A DNA stretch of 64,000 nucleotides from Candidatus Didemnitutus sp. Its GTDB lineage: Bacteria > Verrucomicrobiota > Verrucomicrobiia > Opitutales > Opitutaceae. Location of the stretch: the NCBI GenBank assembly GCA_019634575.1, contig JAHCAY010000001.1, positions 1,612,001 through 1,676,000 of the forward strand, read 5' to 3'. Below the pieces are notes generated by a model that worked only from the letters and a program-made list of their open reading frames with translations, did not search any database and was not told the origin of the DNA. Of the stretch, positions 1-9,700 are shown in pieces. The translations under genes and the position numbers were made by a program. Positions within the stretch are counted from its first letter, which is position 1. Each line of letters starts with the position of its first letter.

Positions 1-1
1 C

Positions 2-481
2 CTCAAGCTCGCCGCACTCGCGCCCAACGTCTACGTCAAGATCCCGATCACCAACACGCGCTCCGAGTCCGCCGCCCCGCTCATCCGCGAACTCTCCGCT
101 GCCGGCGTGCAACTCAACGTCACCGCGATCCTCACGCTCGACCAGGTCCGCACCGTCGCCGCCGCGCTCAATCCCGCCGTGCCCTCGGTCGTCTCCATTT
201 TTGCCGGCCGCATCGCCGATACCGGCGTCGACCCGATGCCCCTGATGCGCGAAGCCCGCACGCTGCTCGCCGACCAGCCGAAGGCGGAGCTCCTCTGGGC
301 CAGTGTCCGCGAAGTGCTCAACATCGTCCAAGCCGGACAATGCGGTTGCGACATCGTCACGGTCACGCACGACGTCCTCGCCAAAGCCGCCAAGATGCTC
401 GGCATGGACCTCGCTGCCCTCTCGCTCGACACCGTGAAAATGTTCGCCCACGACGCCGCCAGCGCCGGTTACCGTCTCTAA
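2..481 (+). CDS. Transaldolase-family protein, 3' part (5' end outside window)
   Basis: The reading frame is open from base 2 and ends at TAA 479-481, giving the last 159 residues. YVKIPIT near the left edge carries the Schiff-base lysine of the small transaldolase / fructose-6-phosphate aldolase (TalC/MipB) family. Downstream come the family's VNIFAGRI-like strand (seen as VSIFAGRIADTG), then WASVREVLNI, and a C-terminal helix DTVKMFAHDA. These enzymes are cytoplasmic (beta/alpha)8 barrels that transfer or cleave dihydroxyacetone units in the pentose-phosphate network. Whether this one is a true transaldolase, an F6P aldolase or a dedicated-pathway member cannot be decided without the N-terminal third. 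It is a housekeeping-like gene and shows no obvious link to the glycan genes that follow. Confidence 0.9.
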   Translation, partial: LKLAALAPNVYVKIPITNTRSESAAPLIRELSAAGVQLNVTAILTLDQVRTVAAALNPAVPSVVSIFAGRIADTGVDPMPLMREARTLLADQPKAELLWASVREVLNIVQAGQCGCDIVTVTHDVLAKAAKMLGMDLAALSLDTVKMFAHDAASAGYRL

Positions 482-814
482 GAATCAAGGGCCCGTATGG
501 GCTTGCCCCGATCTTTCGGGCACCGAGTCGGAGATGACGCGTTCAGTTGGGATTCGAAGTCGATTGGACTAGAGATAGCCGAGCGCGGAGTGCCGCCAGC
601 ACGAACCCGGGAGCCAGCAACCCAGCGCCGGATCTGTTGGGACAATTTTTTCGCACGCCGCGCCGAAGTTGGCACTTGCTGGCACCTTGCTGCACCCAAT
701 GATGAACCGCGCTCTGCGGTTGGGCCTTGTGTCGGAAGGCGTAGTCTTCCCGCAAATCCGGGGAGCACTTACGTTTCGTCGATTCACCCATCGGGTGCGT
801 CGGCTAATTTGCCC
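482..814. other. 333-base intergenic region before the giant exported protein
   Basis: No convincing gene is seen. The downstream reading frame is open back to 497, but that stretch is basic and low in hydrophobicity and would bury the signal peptide, so it is treated as non-coding leader. A small hairpin at 507-520 (CCCGA, loop TCTT, TCGGG) lies 26 bases after the transaldolase stop and could help termination, but it has no T-run. Two imperfect GGCAC-TTGCT repeats lie at 671-691. AT-richer patches around 640 and 806-810 are the only promoter-like spots, and none has a clear hexamer pair. Confidence 0.5.
507..520 (+). terminator. Possible short hairpin after transaldolase gene
   Basis: A perfect 5-bp stem with a 4-base loop lies shortly after the stop codon. 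The stem is short and no U-tract follows, so intrinsic termination is only a possibility. Confidence 0.2.
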
Positions 815-3800
815 ATGTCTTCCGCTCTATTGCCCCTCATCCGCCTGGCTTGTCAGCGCCCGCGTCTTCCGCTGCTGGCCGTATTTGCGCTTGGAAGCAC
901 CTTGTCCGCGCAACAGATCACCCTGCAACCCAGCCCCGCTGCGATTACCGCGCCGGAGGGGTATGTGTTCACCCTACAGGCCGCCGGCGCGAACAATCTC
1001 TCGGTGCGCTGGTATCTCAACGGGGCGCCGGCTCCCGGCGCGCTCAGCACGGAGAATACATATACCGCCACCCTCAGTCCGTCGACCGCCGGCAACTATA
1101 CTTTCAGGGTGATTGGCGGCCAATCCACGGTGGAATCGGATCCAATCCCTGTCCTGATCGGCGGCTCGGCCTCCGCCGGGAGCAACCTCCCGAGCCAGGC
1201 GACCGTCTTGGAAGGACGCCCTTTCTCGCTGCAAGCGGCGCTGCCCGGCGGCTCTGCGACCTACCAATGGTATAAGAACGACAGTCCAATCCCCAGCGCC
1301 GACTCTTACCTCCTTCGACTGCTGAACGTCCAGCAAAGCCAGGCCGGCACCTATTTTTGCCGCATCACCAACGGGCAGACGTCGATCGACACTCCTCCTT
1401 CCACGATCACTGTGGCTCCGACGACGCCCACGGTGCGCTTGACGGGGGCCAGCCGTTACCCGGTCGCGGTCTGGCCCGCGATACCCACCGAGATGTCGGG
1501 CGTGCTCCTGCTGGCCACCGCGGACGGAACGGGGCCGCTGCAATTTTCGTGGGCCCAAAATGGCTCTCCCCTGGCGCAAGCGCACGGTCCGTGGTTGGAA
1601 ACCGGTGTCACGGTCGCTTCCGCCGCTGCGCCGATCACCGTTACTGCCAGCAACACGCAGGGTGAAAGCTCTGCCTCATCCGACCTCAAATTCGGCAATC
1701 CGATAGCTGTCGCTCCCTCCGCACCGATCGACCGGCGGCTACCGTCCTCTCGAGTGGTGCGACCAGGCGAGCGCGTCGTCATGGAAGCGGACGTCTACGG
1801 ATCAGTGCCGCTGCAATACCAATGGTATAAAGGTGACACCTCCATCCCCGGTGCCACGAATCGTTCTTATGTCCTTCCTTCAGTGGGCAGCGACGACGCG
1901 AGTTCCTACCGAATCGAAGTCGTCAATTCCGTCGGCACCACCCGCTTTCCCGCCCGCCGCCTGATTCTGTCCGCAGACAACTCTTGGGAGAATTTCACCG
2001 CCCTCACCCAACACGATCTGAACGCGGTTGCCGTAGGCGCGGGCATCTTCGTCGCGGTCGGCAATCACGGTGCCATCTTGACCTCAGCCAACGGCTCCGA
2101 CTGGAGTCGACCGACATCGCCGACGAGCGCAGATTTGCGCAGCGTCGTCCATGGCGCCGGCCGGTTCGTGGCAGTCGGCGACGGCGGCACGGTCCTGACT
2201 TCCGCCAACGGTTCCGAGTGGACAGTGCAGCCCGCCATGACCGCCGAAAACATCAATGCGGCCGCCTACGCCGACGGACGGTTCGTGATTGCGGGCGCGC
2301 GCGGATTCGTCGCGACGGCCGCCGATGGTCTCAATTGGACCCCAAGCGATACGGGCCAGAGCACGATCGACTACACCTACGCGACGGCCGGCGAAAGCAA
2401 ATGGCTGGTGGGCAACAGCGCATTCTACGCCACCACTACGGATGGCCAGCATTGGAATCCCCGCGAGAATCCGATCCGAAACCACGACATCGCAAGCGTG
2501 CGATGGGTCAGCGATCACTTCGAATTGTTCGTTGGAATTGACCACGCCCGCTCGCTCGACGGGATCGCATGGTGGACCGAGGACGTAAGTGTGCCGAACG
2601 GCCACGTATCCGACATCGTTTCGTTTCAGGGCGTGAAGATTTTCGTCGGGCAAGAAGGGCTTCAATACACTGAAGCTTCTCACTTGGTGAACACGGATTC
2701 GTCTCCTCCCGGCCGGTGGCTGGCCGTGGCGACTTCAGCCGATCTCGCGGTCGCCGTCGGCCGCTCCGGCCAAATCGCGATCAGCGCCGACGGCAAACAT
2801 TGGACGATGGCACTGTCGAGCTTGGGCAACAGGAAACTGGGCGCGGTAAAGACCGCCGCGAACGGCACCTTGGTCGCGCTGAGCGAATACGGAGACCTCT
2901 TTGTCTCGCCCAACGGCGCCAACTGGATCCCGACTTCACTGCCCGCAAAACCGAACAGTGACCGCGCGTTCTCCTCTGTGGACGGGAAGCTGTTCGTGAG
3001 AACCGTCGACAACCGAATCTTCAGCACGACCGATGCCTCCGTCTGGACTGCGCTGCCGGGCACCGGTCTTCAGCTTCCGATGGCCGCCGGTCCCGGACGC
3101 TACATCTCTCTCGAAGGCCAGCCTGCCTACTCCGACGATGGCGGCCTGACTTGGCGTGCAGGCACTTTCAGCAACAGCAACGCACCGACGAGCGGTTGCA
3201 TCGGCGCCGTCTACGGCAACAACTGCTACGTCGCCGGCTTTGGTTTGAATGGCGGCATCGCGCGCTCGTCCGACGGAGCAACTTGGACCGTGACGCAGCC
3301 CGCGATCTCCGTGCGCTCCGTCGCTTTCGGCAACGGCCTGTTCATCGCCCTGGCCGATTCCGATGAAGGACTGATTTTAACCTCCCCGGACGGCAGCACT
3401 TGGCATTGGGCAGACCTCGAAGTCGGCACGTTGAATAAGATTCGCTTCCTCAACGGAAAATTCTACGCGGCCGGTGCCGGCGACGTGTTGTTGTCCTCAT
3501 CCGACGGCACGACCTGGACGGGAGAGAATGTCGACGGGCGTGGCTGGCTCGACATCGCGGCAACGGGCCAATCCTACGTCCTCGTCGGCGACAACGGCGC
3601 CACTCTGGTGAAAAACGTGGTGCACACCCCGCCATTGATCGTGCATCAGTCTGCCTCCCGCAATGTGATCGCACCGGGCGACAGCCTCACCCTCTCGGTG
3701 TCATCCGCCGGCACGGGCGGCACACGCACCTACCAATGGACTCGCAACGGACTGCCCATTCCCGGCGCGACCACCGACCAACTCACGCTCGCCAACGCCA

Positions 3801-6800
3801 CGGCACTCGACAGCGGATATTACCTCGCGTCGATTACCGATCGCGACGGCACGACGGTGAGTTCTCCGATCTTCGTTAACGTCGCCCCGCTGGCCGCGCA
3901 GCTTCACGCGTGGGGCTCCGCGACCTCAGGCGCCACCACTGTGCCGCCCGGCGTCAACGATGCCACGAGCGTCGCAGCCGCCGGATCCCATGCGGTCGCT
4001 TTGCGGCAGGATGGCACCGTGATCGCGTGGGGATCGAACGTGCACGGCGAATCGACCGTCCCCGGCGATCTCTCCGGCATCGTTGCCGTCGCAGCCGGCC
4101 AAAGCCACACTCTCGCCCTTCGTCAGGACGGAGTCGTGGTTGCTTGGGGCGACAACTCGCACAGCCAGTGTGCTGTGCCTGCCGGATTGAAACCAGTGGT
4201 CGCGGTCGCCGCCGGCGGCGACCAGTCCCTCGCCTTGCAGTCGGACGGCACCATAGCGACCTGGGGCCTCACCTATCCCAATCAGATCGCGGCTCTGGCT
4301 GGAGTGACCGATGTGATAGCAATCGCCGCGGGGTCCGACCACGCGCTCGCCCTCCGCGCCAACGGCTCGATCATCGCCTGGGGCGACACGACCACCGACT
4401 CCGCCCTCCGCACGCTGACACCACCGCCGGCCTCTCCCGCGGTGAAAGCGCTGGCCGCGAGCGGGCACCATTCTATTTTCCTGCGGGCGGACGGAACGAT
4501 CGCAACGACCGGCGATACCGCCTCGGGCCAGGGCAACGTGCCGAGCATCTCCGCGCCGATCATCGCCGTGGCTGCCGGCAACGGCCACAATCTCGCTCTC
4601 GACTCGACCGGACGCCTAGTCGCCTGGGGCTCCAACGCCGCACACGAATCGAACGTGCCGACTTGGTTGTCCGAGACCTGGGCGGCGGCAGCCGGCGACC
4701 AGTTCAGCATCGCCCTGCGCGTCGCGACCAACGATTCGCCCCCGGCAATTTCCAGCTCCCCCACCCGGCAATACGCCGCGAACGGCGGAACCGTCACCTT
4801 CACCGTGATCGCTTCAGGCAGCGGCGAGTTGACGTATCGCTGGGAAAGGCGCGATTCCACCATCGCCGACTCCGTCGAGACACTCAGCGACAACGCCACT
4901 TACTCCGGCACTTCAACGAATGCCCTCACCATCACCGGAGTATCGTCCGCGACCGAGAAATACCGGTTCTCCTGCTATGTCTCCAATCGCGTCGGCACCC
5001 AGCAGAGCGGCTCCGGAGACGTGCGGATTATCACGGCTCCGACGGTCACTCTCGCATCGTCCCTTTCCGCGGCCCTCGGCGGCAACGCGCAACTCTCCGC
5101 CTCTGTCGGAAGCCTCGCACCGACGACTTTCCAATGGAAGCGCGACGGCGTCGAAATCCCCGGTGCCACGCAGCCGACCCTGAACTTGGTCGGACTCACG
5201 AGTGCCGACTCAGGGGCCTACACTCTCACCGCCACCAACCCAGCGGGCAGCGTCACTTCCGCGCCGCTGAATTTCACCGCCGCTCCCGCTTATGGCGTTA
5301 CCTCCGCCTCCGCCGGAAGCGCCCACAGTGTCTTCGTTCGCTACGATCACACCCTGTGGGGCATGGGCAGCAACAATTACAACGTGCTGTCTCCGTCCTT
5401 CGTCTCGTCCCTCTACCCCTGGCCCGTTCGGCTGGCGACCGAAGTCCTCCAGGCCGCTGCCGGCGATGGCTACACCGCCATCGTGGGCACTGATCATTCG
5501 CTCGGCTGGATCGGTCGCGGCTTCCCGACCGACACCGGTTCAGGCTCGACCTCCGTTTATCTCCAGCGCCACGCCATCGACACCGGCGTCGAATTCGTCT
5601 CCGCCGCCAGCACTCACCTCGTCTACCTCAAGACCGACGGCACCGCGTGGGCCTTCGGCCGCAACGATCGCGGCCAGCTCGGCACGGGCAACACGAGCAC
5701 CCCATCCAATCCGGTCTCGCTCGCCTCCGGAGTCCGCAGTGTCCTCGCTGCCGGCAAATCGACGTTCATCGTCAAACTGGACGGCACGCTCTGGGCCTGC
5801 GGCGACAATCAGTCCGGGCAACTAGGCACAGGCGACACCGTGGGAGCGGTTTCACTCCGACAAATCGCCACCAACGTCACCGCCGTCGCCGCCGGCGATT
5901 TGCATACCGTGTTCCTCAAGGCCGACGGCTCGCTCTGGGGCATGGGGCACAATTTTTCCGGCGAGCTCGGACCGAACGTTCCCCGCACTGTGATTCAAAA
6001 CTACGTCGCCGGCCCCCCGCAGGCGACGCCCGTGCAGCTCGCCAGCAACGTCACCCAAATCGCGGCCGGCCCCTACATCACCCTCTACCGCTTGGCGGAC
6101 GGAACGACTTGGGCCACGGGCCGGAACGCCGACAGTCAGCTCGGCGACGGCACATCCACCACCCCCGCGACGCCCGTCTCAGTCACTGGCGGAAATCTCT
6201 CCGTTTCCTCCATCGGCACGGCTCAAACCTTGATGGTCCGGGCGAACGGAGAACTTTGGAGCAACGGACTGAATCTGAATGCCGAACTCGGGGACGGCAC
6301 CACCGACCGCCGCAACAGCCCGGTGCGGATCGCCGGCGGGCCGCTCGCCCTCGTCGACGTTCCCAGCATCTCCTCCTCGCCGCAATCCGTGATCGTCGCA
6401 CCCGGCCAGTCCGCCACCTTCTCGGTCAGCGCCACCAGCGCCGCCACGCTCACCTATCAATGGCGAAGAAACCAGGTTCCGCTCTCCGGCGCCCAAAGCG
6501 CCACGCTCACGCTCAGCCAAGTCGGCACCGGTGATGCCGGTGCCTACGACGTCGTGGTCGGAAACGGCGCCAACTCCGTCACCAGCGCCGCAGCCACCCT
6601 GAAACTCGCGCAGACACTGACCTTCGCACCGCCCGTCGATCTTCATTTCACCCTCGACCCCGTCAGCCTCAGCGCTTCCTCCGATTCCGGTTTGCCGGTC
6701 ACTCTCGCCCTCACCTCCGGTCCCGCCAGTTGGGACGGCTCTCAACTGCACCTGACCGGCATCGGCACGGTCACGATCCAAGCGACCCAGAACGGCAACG

Positions 6801-7219
6801 AAATCTGGGCCGCGGCCGCACCGATCACGCGATCATTCGCCTCACTTTCCTCGTTCGCATCGTGGCAACTCGCGACCTTCGGCACCAATGACGCCGCCGT
6901 CGCCGGGCCGAATATCGCCCCGGCGCGCGATGGATTGACCAATCTGCTCCGCTACGCGCTCGGCTTGCCCGCCGGCACCGCCGCCTTGCCTGCCCTGCCC
7001 ACAGTGAGCAAAACGGAAACGGAGTGGGTCTACCGCTTCACCAAACCCGTCAGCGTGACCGACGTGACGGTCGTCGTGGAGGTCTCGACCGACATGGTCC
7101 ATTGGACCCCGCGCGACGCCCAAGTCTCCTCAGACGGAACGACCGAAACCTGGACCGTCACTTGCCCCACCACTCAGCCCTGCGCGTTTTTCCGCGTGCG
7201 GGTGGATGCCGCTTGGTAG
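815..7219 (+). CDS. Giant exported Ig / BNR-like / RCC1 repeat protein (2134 aa)
   Basis: ATG 815 is chosen because it begins a signal peptide: basic N-region, hydrophobic LPLLAVFALGS, then LSAQQ as a likely cleavage site near residue 33. Domains in approximate order: Ig-like folds at 35-390, with repeated YQWYKN and DSGAY-type motifs; a BNR / photosystem-II-stability-like propeller at 390-935, with repeats such as GAILTSANGSDW and FVAVG; one Ig at 943-1026; RCC1-type repeats at 1029-1306 (AVAAGQSHTLALRQDG, VIAWGSN); two Ig at 1310-1488; a second RCC1 block at 1492-1846 (RGQLGTGN, DSQLGDGT); an Ig at 1850-1930; a beta-rich stretch to about 2005; and a C-terminal cap with NLLRYALG, common in exported verrucomicrobial proteins. 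Family knowledge suggests a surface or secreted binding or adhesion role; no catalytic motif is seen. It stands alone between a metabolic gene and the glycan cluster, so a functional link to the latter is inference only. Confidence 0.9.
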   Translation: MSSALLPLIRLACQRPRLPLLAVFALGSTLSAQQITLQPSPAAITAPEGYVFTLQAAGANNLSVRWYLNGAPAPGALSTENTYTATLSPSTAGNYTFRVIGGQSTVESDPIPVLIGGSASAGSNLPSQATVLEGRPFSLQAALPGGSATYQWYKNDSPIPSADSYLLRLLNVQQSQAGTYFCRITNGQTSIDTPPSTITVAPTTPTVRLTGASRYPVAVWPAIPTEMSGVLLLATADGTGPLQFSWAQNGSPLAQAHGPWLETGVTVASAAAPITVTASNTQGESSASSDLKFGNPIAVAPSAPIDRRLPSSRVVRPGERVVMEADVYGSVPLQYQWYKGDTSIPGATNRSYVLPSVGSDDASSYRIEVVNSVGTTRFPARRLILSADNSWENFTALTQHDLNAVAVGAGIFVAVGNHGAILTSANGSDWSRPTSPTSADLRSVVHGAGRFVAVGDGGTVLTSANGSEWTVQPAMTAENINAAAYADGRFVIAGARGFVATAADGLNWTPSDTGQSTIDYTYATAGESKWLVGNSAFYATTTDGQHWNPRENPIRNHDIASVRWVSDHFELFVGIDHARSLDGIAWWTEDVSVPNGHVSDIVSFQGVKIFVGQEGLQYTEASHLVNTDSSPPGRWLAVATSADLAVAVGRSGQIAISADGKHWTMALSSLGNRKLGAVKTAANGTLVALSEYGDLFVSPNGANWIPTSLPAKPNSDRAFSSVDGKLFVRTVDNRIFSTTDASVWTALPGTGLQLPMAAGPGRYISLEGQPAYSDDGGLTWRAGTFSNSNAPTSGCIGAVYGNNCYVAGFGLNGGIARSSDGATWTVTQPAISVRSVAFGNGLFIALADSDEGLILTSPDGSTWHWADLEVGTLNKIRFLNGKFYAAGAGDVLLSSSDGTTWTGENVDGRGWLDIAATGQSYVLVGDNGATLVKNVVHTPPLIVHQSASRNVIAPGDSLTLSVSSAGTGGTRTYQWTRNGLPIPGATTDQLTLANATALDSGYYLASITDRDGTTVSSPIFVNVAPLAAQLHAWGSATSGATTVPPGVNDATSVAAAGSHAVALRQDGTVIAWGSNVHGESTVPGDLSGIVAVAAGQSHTLALRQDGVVVAWGDNSHSQCAVPAGLKPVVAVAAGGDQSLALQSDGTIATWGLTYPNQIAALAGVTDVIAIAAGSDHALALRANGSIIAWGDTTTDSALRTLTPPPASPAVKALAASGHHSIFLRADGTIATTGDTASGQGNVPSISAPIIAVAAGNGHNLALDSTGRLVAWGSNAAHESNVPTWLSETWAAAAGDQFSIALRVATNDSPPAISSSPTRQYAANGGTVTFTVIASGSGELTYRWERRDSTIADSVETLSDNATYSGTSTNALTITGVSSATEKYRFSCYVSNRVGTQQSGSGDVRIITAPTVTLASSLSAALGGNAQLSASVGSLAPTTFQWKRDGVEIPGATQPTLNLVGLTSADSGAYTLTATNPAGSVTSAPLNFTAAPAYGVTSASAGSAHSVFVRYDHTLWGMGSNNYNVLSPSFVSSLYPWPVRLATEVLQAAAGDGYTAIVGTDHSLGWIGRGFPTDTGSGSTSVYLQRHAIDTGVEFVSAASTHLVYLKTDGTAWAFGRNDRGQLGTGNTSTPSNPVSLASGVRSVLAAGKSTFIVKLDGTLWACGDNQSGQLGTGDTVGAVSLRQIATNVTAVAAGDLHTVFLKADGSLWGMGHNFSGELGPNVPRTVIQNYVAGPPQATPVQLASNVTQIAAGPYITLYRLADGTTWATGRNADSQLGDGTSTTPATPVSVTGGNLSVSSIGTAQTLMVRANGELWSNGLNLNAELGDGTTDRRNSPVRIAGGPLALVDVPSISSSPQSVIVAPGQSATFSVSATSAATLTYQWRRNQVPLSGAQSATLTLSQVGTGDAGAYDVVVGNGANSVTSAAATLKLAQTLTFAPPVDLHFTLDPVSLSASSDSGLPVTLALTSGPASWDGSQLHLTGIGTVTIQATQNGNEIWAAAAPITRSFASLSSFASWQLATFGTNDAAVAGPNIAPARDGLTNLLRYALGLPAGTAALPALPTVSKTETEWVYRFTKPVSVTDVTVVVEVSTDMVHWTPRDAQVSSDGTTETWTVTCPTTQPCAFFRVRVDAAW

Positions 7220-7316
7220 TGCGCCCCACCTCGCCGTTTCACGCAACTTTGTCCCCCGCCCGCGCCCGACAATTGGCTTCACTTCGCCACCGGGCACGCG
7301 TTGAGTCGCCGCGACC

Positions 7317-7778
7317 ATGACGCCCGCCTCTTCGGAGCAATCGGAGCTGCTCACTACGCTGCGCCAGCAGCTCATCCTCGCGCAGGTCCGCATCATGGAA
7401 CTCGAGGACGCCCGCGACTCGCTTGCACCTCAATTGGCCGAGTCCGAGTCACTCCTCCGCGCCGCCCAACAACTCGCCGACACCAAGATCGACGAAGCCG
7501 CCCACGCCGCCCGCGTCCTCGCCGACGCACAAGCCCGCGCCGCCGCCCTCGACGCACGATTGGCCGACGCCGCTCGCACCCTCGCCGAGCAAATCGCCAC
7601 CCTCGACGAGCGCGCCGCTGCCATCGCCCGGCTTGAGGCGGAGATCGCTCGCCTGCGCGCCGAACTCGCCGGCGAGCGATCAAACCACGCCGCGACCGCC
7701 GCCCGCCTCGCCGCCGTGACGTCCTCGCGCTCCTGGCGCTGGACCGCATGGCTCCGCGCCCTCTTCGGCTCGTCATGA
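7317..7778 (+). CDS. Coiled-coil protein with SRSWR tail, glycan-cluster associated (153 aa)
   Basis: Residues 5-130 are a nearly uninterrupted, Ala/Leu/Glu/Arg-rich heptad pattern without Pro or Gly breaks, predicting one long coiled coil. It ends in SSRSWRWTAWLRALFG. A tail of the form SxSWRxTxxLR at the end of a coiled coil is known from many bacterial glycosyltransferases and methyltransferases of polysaccharide loci, where coil and tail are fused to the enzyme. Here they form a free-standing protein. Its TGA shares bases with the ATG of the next gene (ATGA at 7775-7778), so the two are probably translationally coupled and may interact. A scaffold or length-measuring role is plausible by analogy but unproven. 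No signal peptide or catalytic domain is present. Confidence 0.8.
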   Translation: MTPASSEQSELLTTLRQQLILAQVRIMELEDARDSLAPQLAESESLLRAAQQLADTKIDEAAHAARVLADAQARAAALDARLADAARTLAEQIATLDERAAAIARLEAEIARLRAELAGERSNHAATAARLAAVTSSRSWRWTAWLRALFGSS

Positions 7779-9700
7779 GTGCCCCGCGACCGCTCGGCGA
7801 AGTCGAATCGCCGCGCCCGCTGCGCGCCCCCGGCGGCCATCTCGCCGGCTCCGGCTGGTGCATCTTCTCCGGTGTCGACCCCGCTCCCGAGATCCGGATG
7901 CGCTTCGGCGAGTTTACCCTCGCTACCAGCGGCGGCCTGCCGCGTCCCGACGTCGCGCAACTTCTCCCCGGCGAACCTGCCGCTGCCCACAGCGGATTCA
8001 CCTTCGCTGGTGCGGTGCCGGCCGGCACGCACATCGCTGTCTTCGAAGCGCGCGCCGGCGACGGCACATGGCATCTCTTCAAACAACTCACTCTCGCCGC
8101 CGACTCTCCGCCCTTCGCCGCCGTCATCGACACGCCGATCTCGTCCGGCACGCTGCGCGACCGCGTGAAAGTCGCCGGCTGGGCGCTCGACCGCCAAAGC
8201 CCAGTTGTCGAAGTGAAACTGCGCTACGGCCACCGCGAGATCGATTGCGCGATCAACCAACCACGCACCGACGTCCCGCAGCTGTTTCCCGACGCGCCTC
8301 ATGCCGCCCACGCGGGCTTCGTCACCGACGATTTTCTCGTCGCCGGTCACGGCCCCGTTCGCGTGCGCGCACGGCTCGCCGACGGCCGCACCGTCGTCGC
8401 CTCCACCACCGTCAGCTTCAGCGTCGCCACCGACGAAAACCACGCCGCCGATCTGGATCTCACCGCCGCGCGCGTGCCGCTCCCCGGCTACGCGCCGCCG
8501 CGCCCACGCCCGCCCGTCGCGCCGTCGCCGCACGCGCTGAACCTTCTTTTCCTCCTGCCCGGCAGCTTCGCGTCCAACAACGCAATCCACGCCGCGAGCC
8601 TCGCCAACGAACTCGCCGCGGCCGGCCACCGCTGCGCCATCGCCGTCGCCCACGACGTCGCGACGCTCGCGCACCACGCCACGCCCGCATTCACCGCGCT
8701 CACGCATGCGGAAGCGCCCGCGCATCGCTTCGCCGACGGCCGCCCGGCCGACGTCGTGCACGCGTGGACGACGCGCGAACTCGTGCGTCGCGCCACCCTC
8801 GCCACCCTCGCCGCTCAACCCGCGCGCCTCGTCGTGCACCTCGAGGACAACGAGCAGCAAATCCTCGCGCACACGCTCGGCCGCGATTTCGCCGAAGTGC
8901 GGGCGCTCGACGACGCCGAACTCGACCGCCTCGTTCCGGCCGATCTCTCCCACCCGCACCGCAGCCGCGAATTCCTCGCCCACGCCGACGGCGTCACCGT
9001 TATCGCCGAGAAACTCCGCGCATTCGTTCCGCTCGGCGCGCCTTGCCACACGCTCTGGCCGGCCGCCGACGCGCGCTATTTCTTTCCGCGCCCGCGACCC
9101 GAAGAATTCCGGCGCGCGCTCCAGCTCCCGCCCGACGCCACCGTCCTCTTTTATCACGGCAACGTGCACGCCGCCAATGCCGCCGAGATGCGCGAGCTCT
9201 ACGCGGCCGTTACCGAGCTGAACGAAAGCGGCGCGCCGGCGACGCTCATTCGCACCGGCCTCGACACCGTGGACTTTCTCGGCGCCGACGCCGAGCGCGC
9301 GCGCCGACATGTGCTAGAGCTCGGCCAGATCCTCCACCACCGTCACCTCGCGCCGCTGATGGCGCTGGCCGATTTCTTCGTGCAACCCGGCTCGCCCGAC
9401 GCCTTCAACGACTACCGCTTCCCCTCGAAGCTCCCAGAGTTTTTCGCACTCGGCCGCCCGGTGATTCTGCCCCGCACCAACCTCGGTTCCCTCGTCCGCC
9501 ACGGCGTCGACGCCTTCGTGCTCGAACGTGCCGATGCCGCCGGCATCGCCGGCGCCGTGCGCGAACTCCGCGCCGATCCCACGCTCGCTGCGCGCCTCGC
9601 CACGGGCGCCGCGCACTTCGCCGCGGAACACTTCAGCTGGACCCGCAGCGCGGAGGCGCTTGCCAAGTTCTACGCCTCGCTGGCAACGTCCGGCGCATGA
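7775..9700 (+). CDS. GT4-like glycosyltransferase with two N-terminal beta modules (641 aa)
   Basis: The start is ATG 7775 in an ATGA overlap; an in-frame ATG at 7748 would overlap the previous gene by 31 bases. Residues about 10-105 and 112-215 are two copies of a beta-rich module. Each has a GW core, an RxDV or RPDV motif and a GF turn: GLPRPDVAQLLPG in the first, QPRTDVPQLFPD in the second. From about 260 follows a GT-B glycosyltransferase: an N-terminal Rossmann half starting LNLLFLLPGSFASNN, VLFYHGNVH opening the second half, and a donor-site region FPSKLPEFFALGRPVIL that replaces the usual E-x7-E. It ends with FSWTRSAEALAKFY, typical of GT4 C-termini. It is cytoplasmic and would transfer a sugar from an NDP donor to a glycan; donor and acceptor are unknown. 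It is coupled to 7317 upstream and 9697 downstream. Confidence 0.88.
   Translation: MSAPRPLGEVESPRPLRAPGGHLAGSGWCIFSGVDPAPEIRMRFGEFTLATSGGLPRPDVAQLLPGEPAAAHSGFTFAGAVPAGTHIAVFEARAGDGTWHLFKQLTLAADSPPFAAVIDTPISSGTLRDRVKVAGWALDRQSPVVEVKLRYGHREIDCAINQPRTDVPQLFPDAPHAAHAGFVTDDFLVAGHGPVRVRARLADGRTVVASTTVSFSVATDENHAADLDLTAARVPLPGYAPPRPRPPVAPSPHALNLLFLLPGSFASNNAIHAASLANELAAAGHRCAIAVAHDVATLAHHATPAFTALTHAEAPAHRFADGRPADVVHAWTTRELVRRATLATLAAQPARLVVHLEDNEQQILAHTLGRDFAEVRALDDAELDRLVPADLSHPHRSREFLAHADGVTVIAEKLRAFVPLGAPCHTLWPAADARYFFPRPRPEEFRRALQLPPDATVLFYHGNVHAANAAEMRELYAAVTELNESGAPATLIRTGLDTVDFLGADAERARRHVLELGQILHHRHLAPLMALADFFVQPGSPDAFNDYRFPSKLPEFFALGRPVILPRTNLGSLVRHGVDAFVLERADAAGIAGAVRELRADPTLAARLATGAAHFAAEHFSWTRSAEALAKFYASLATSGA

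Noticed and set aside
670..691. TGGCAC-TTGC elements resembling a sigma-54 promoter
   Set aside because: The GG and GC doublets are not at the required 10-base spacing in either copy, and they are tandem GGCAC-TTGCT repeats.
497..814. N-terminal extension of the giant exported protein to 497
   Set aside because: It would place 106 non-hydrophobic residues before a good signal peptide at 815.
7430..9310. 626-codon open frame on the minus strand across the GT4 gene
   Set aside because: Arg/Gly/Ala-rich translation with no family motif; it mirrors a real + strand gene in GC-rich DNA.
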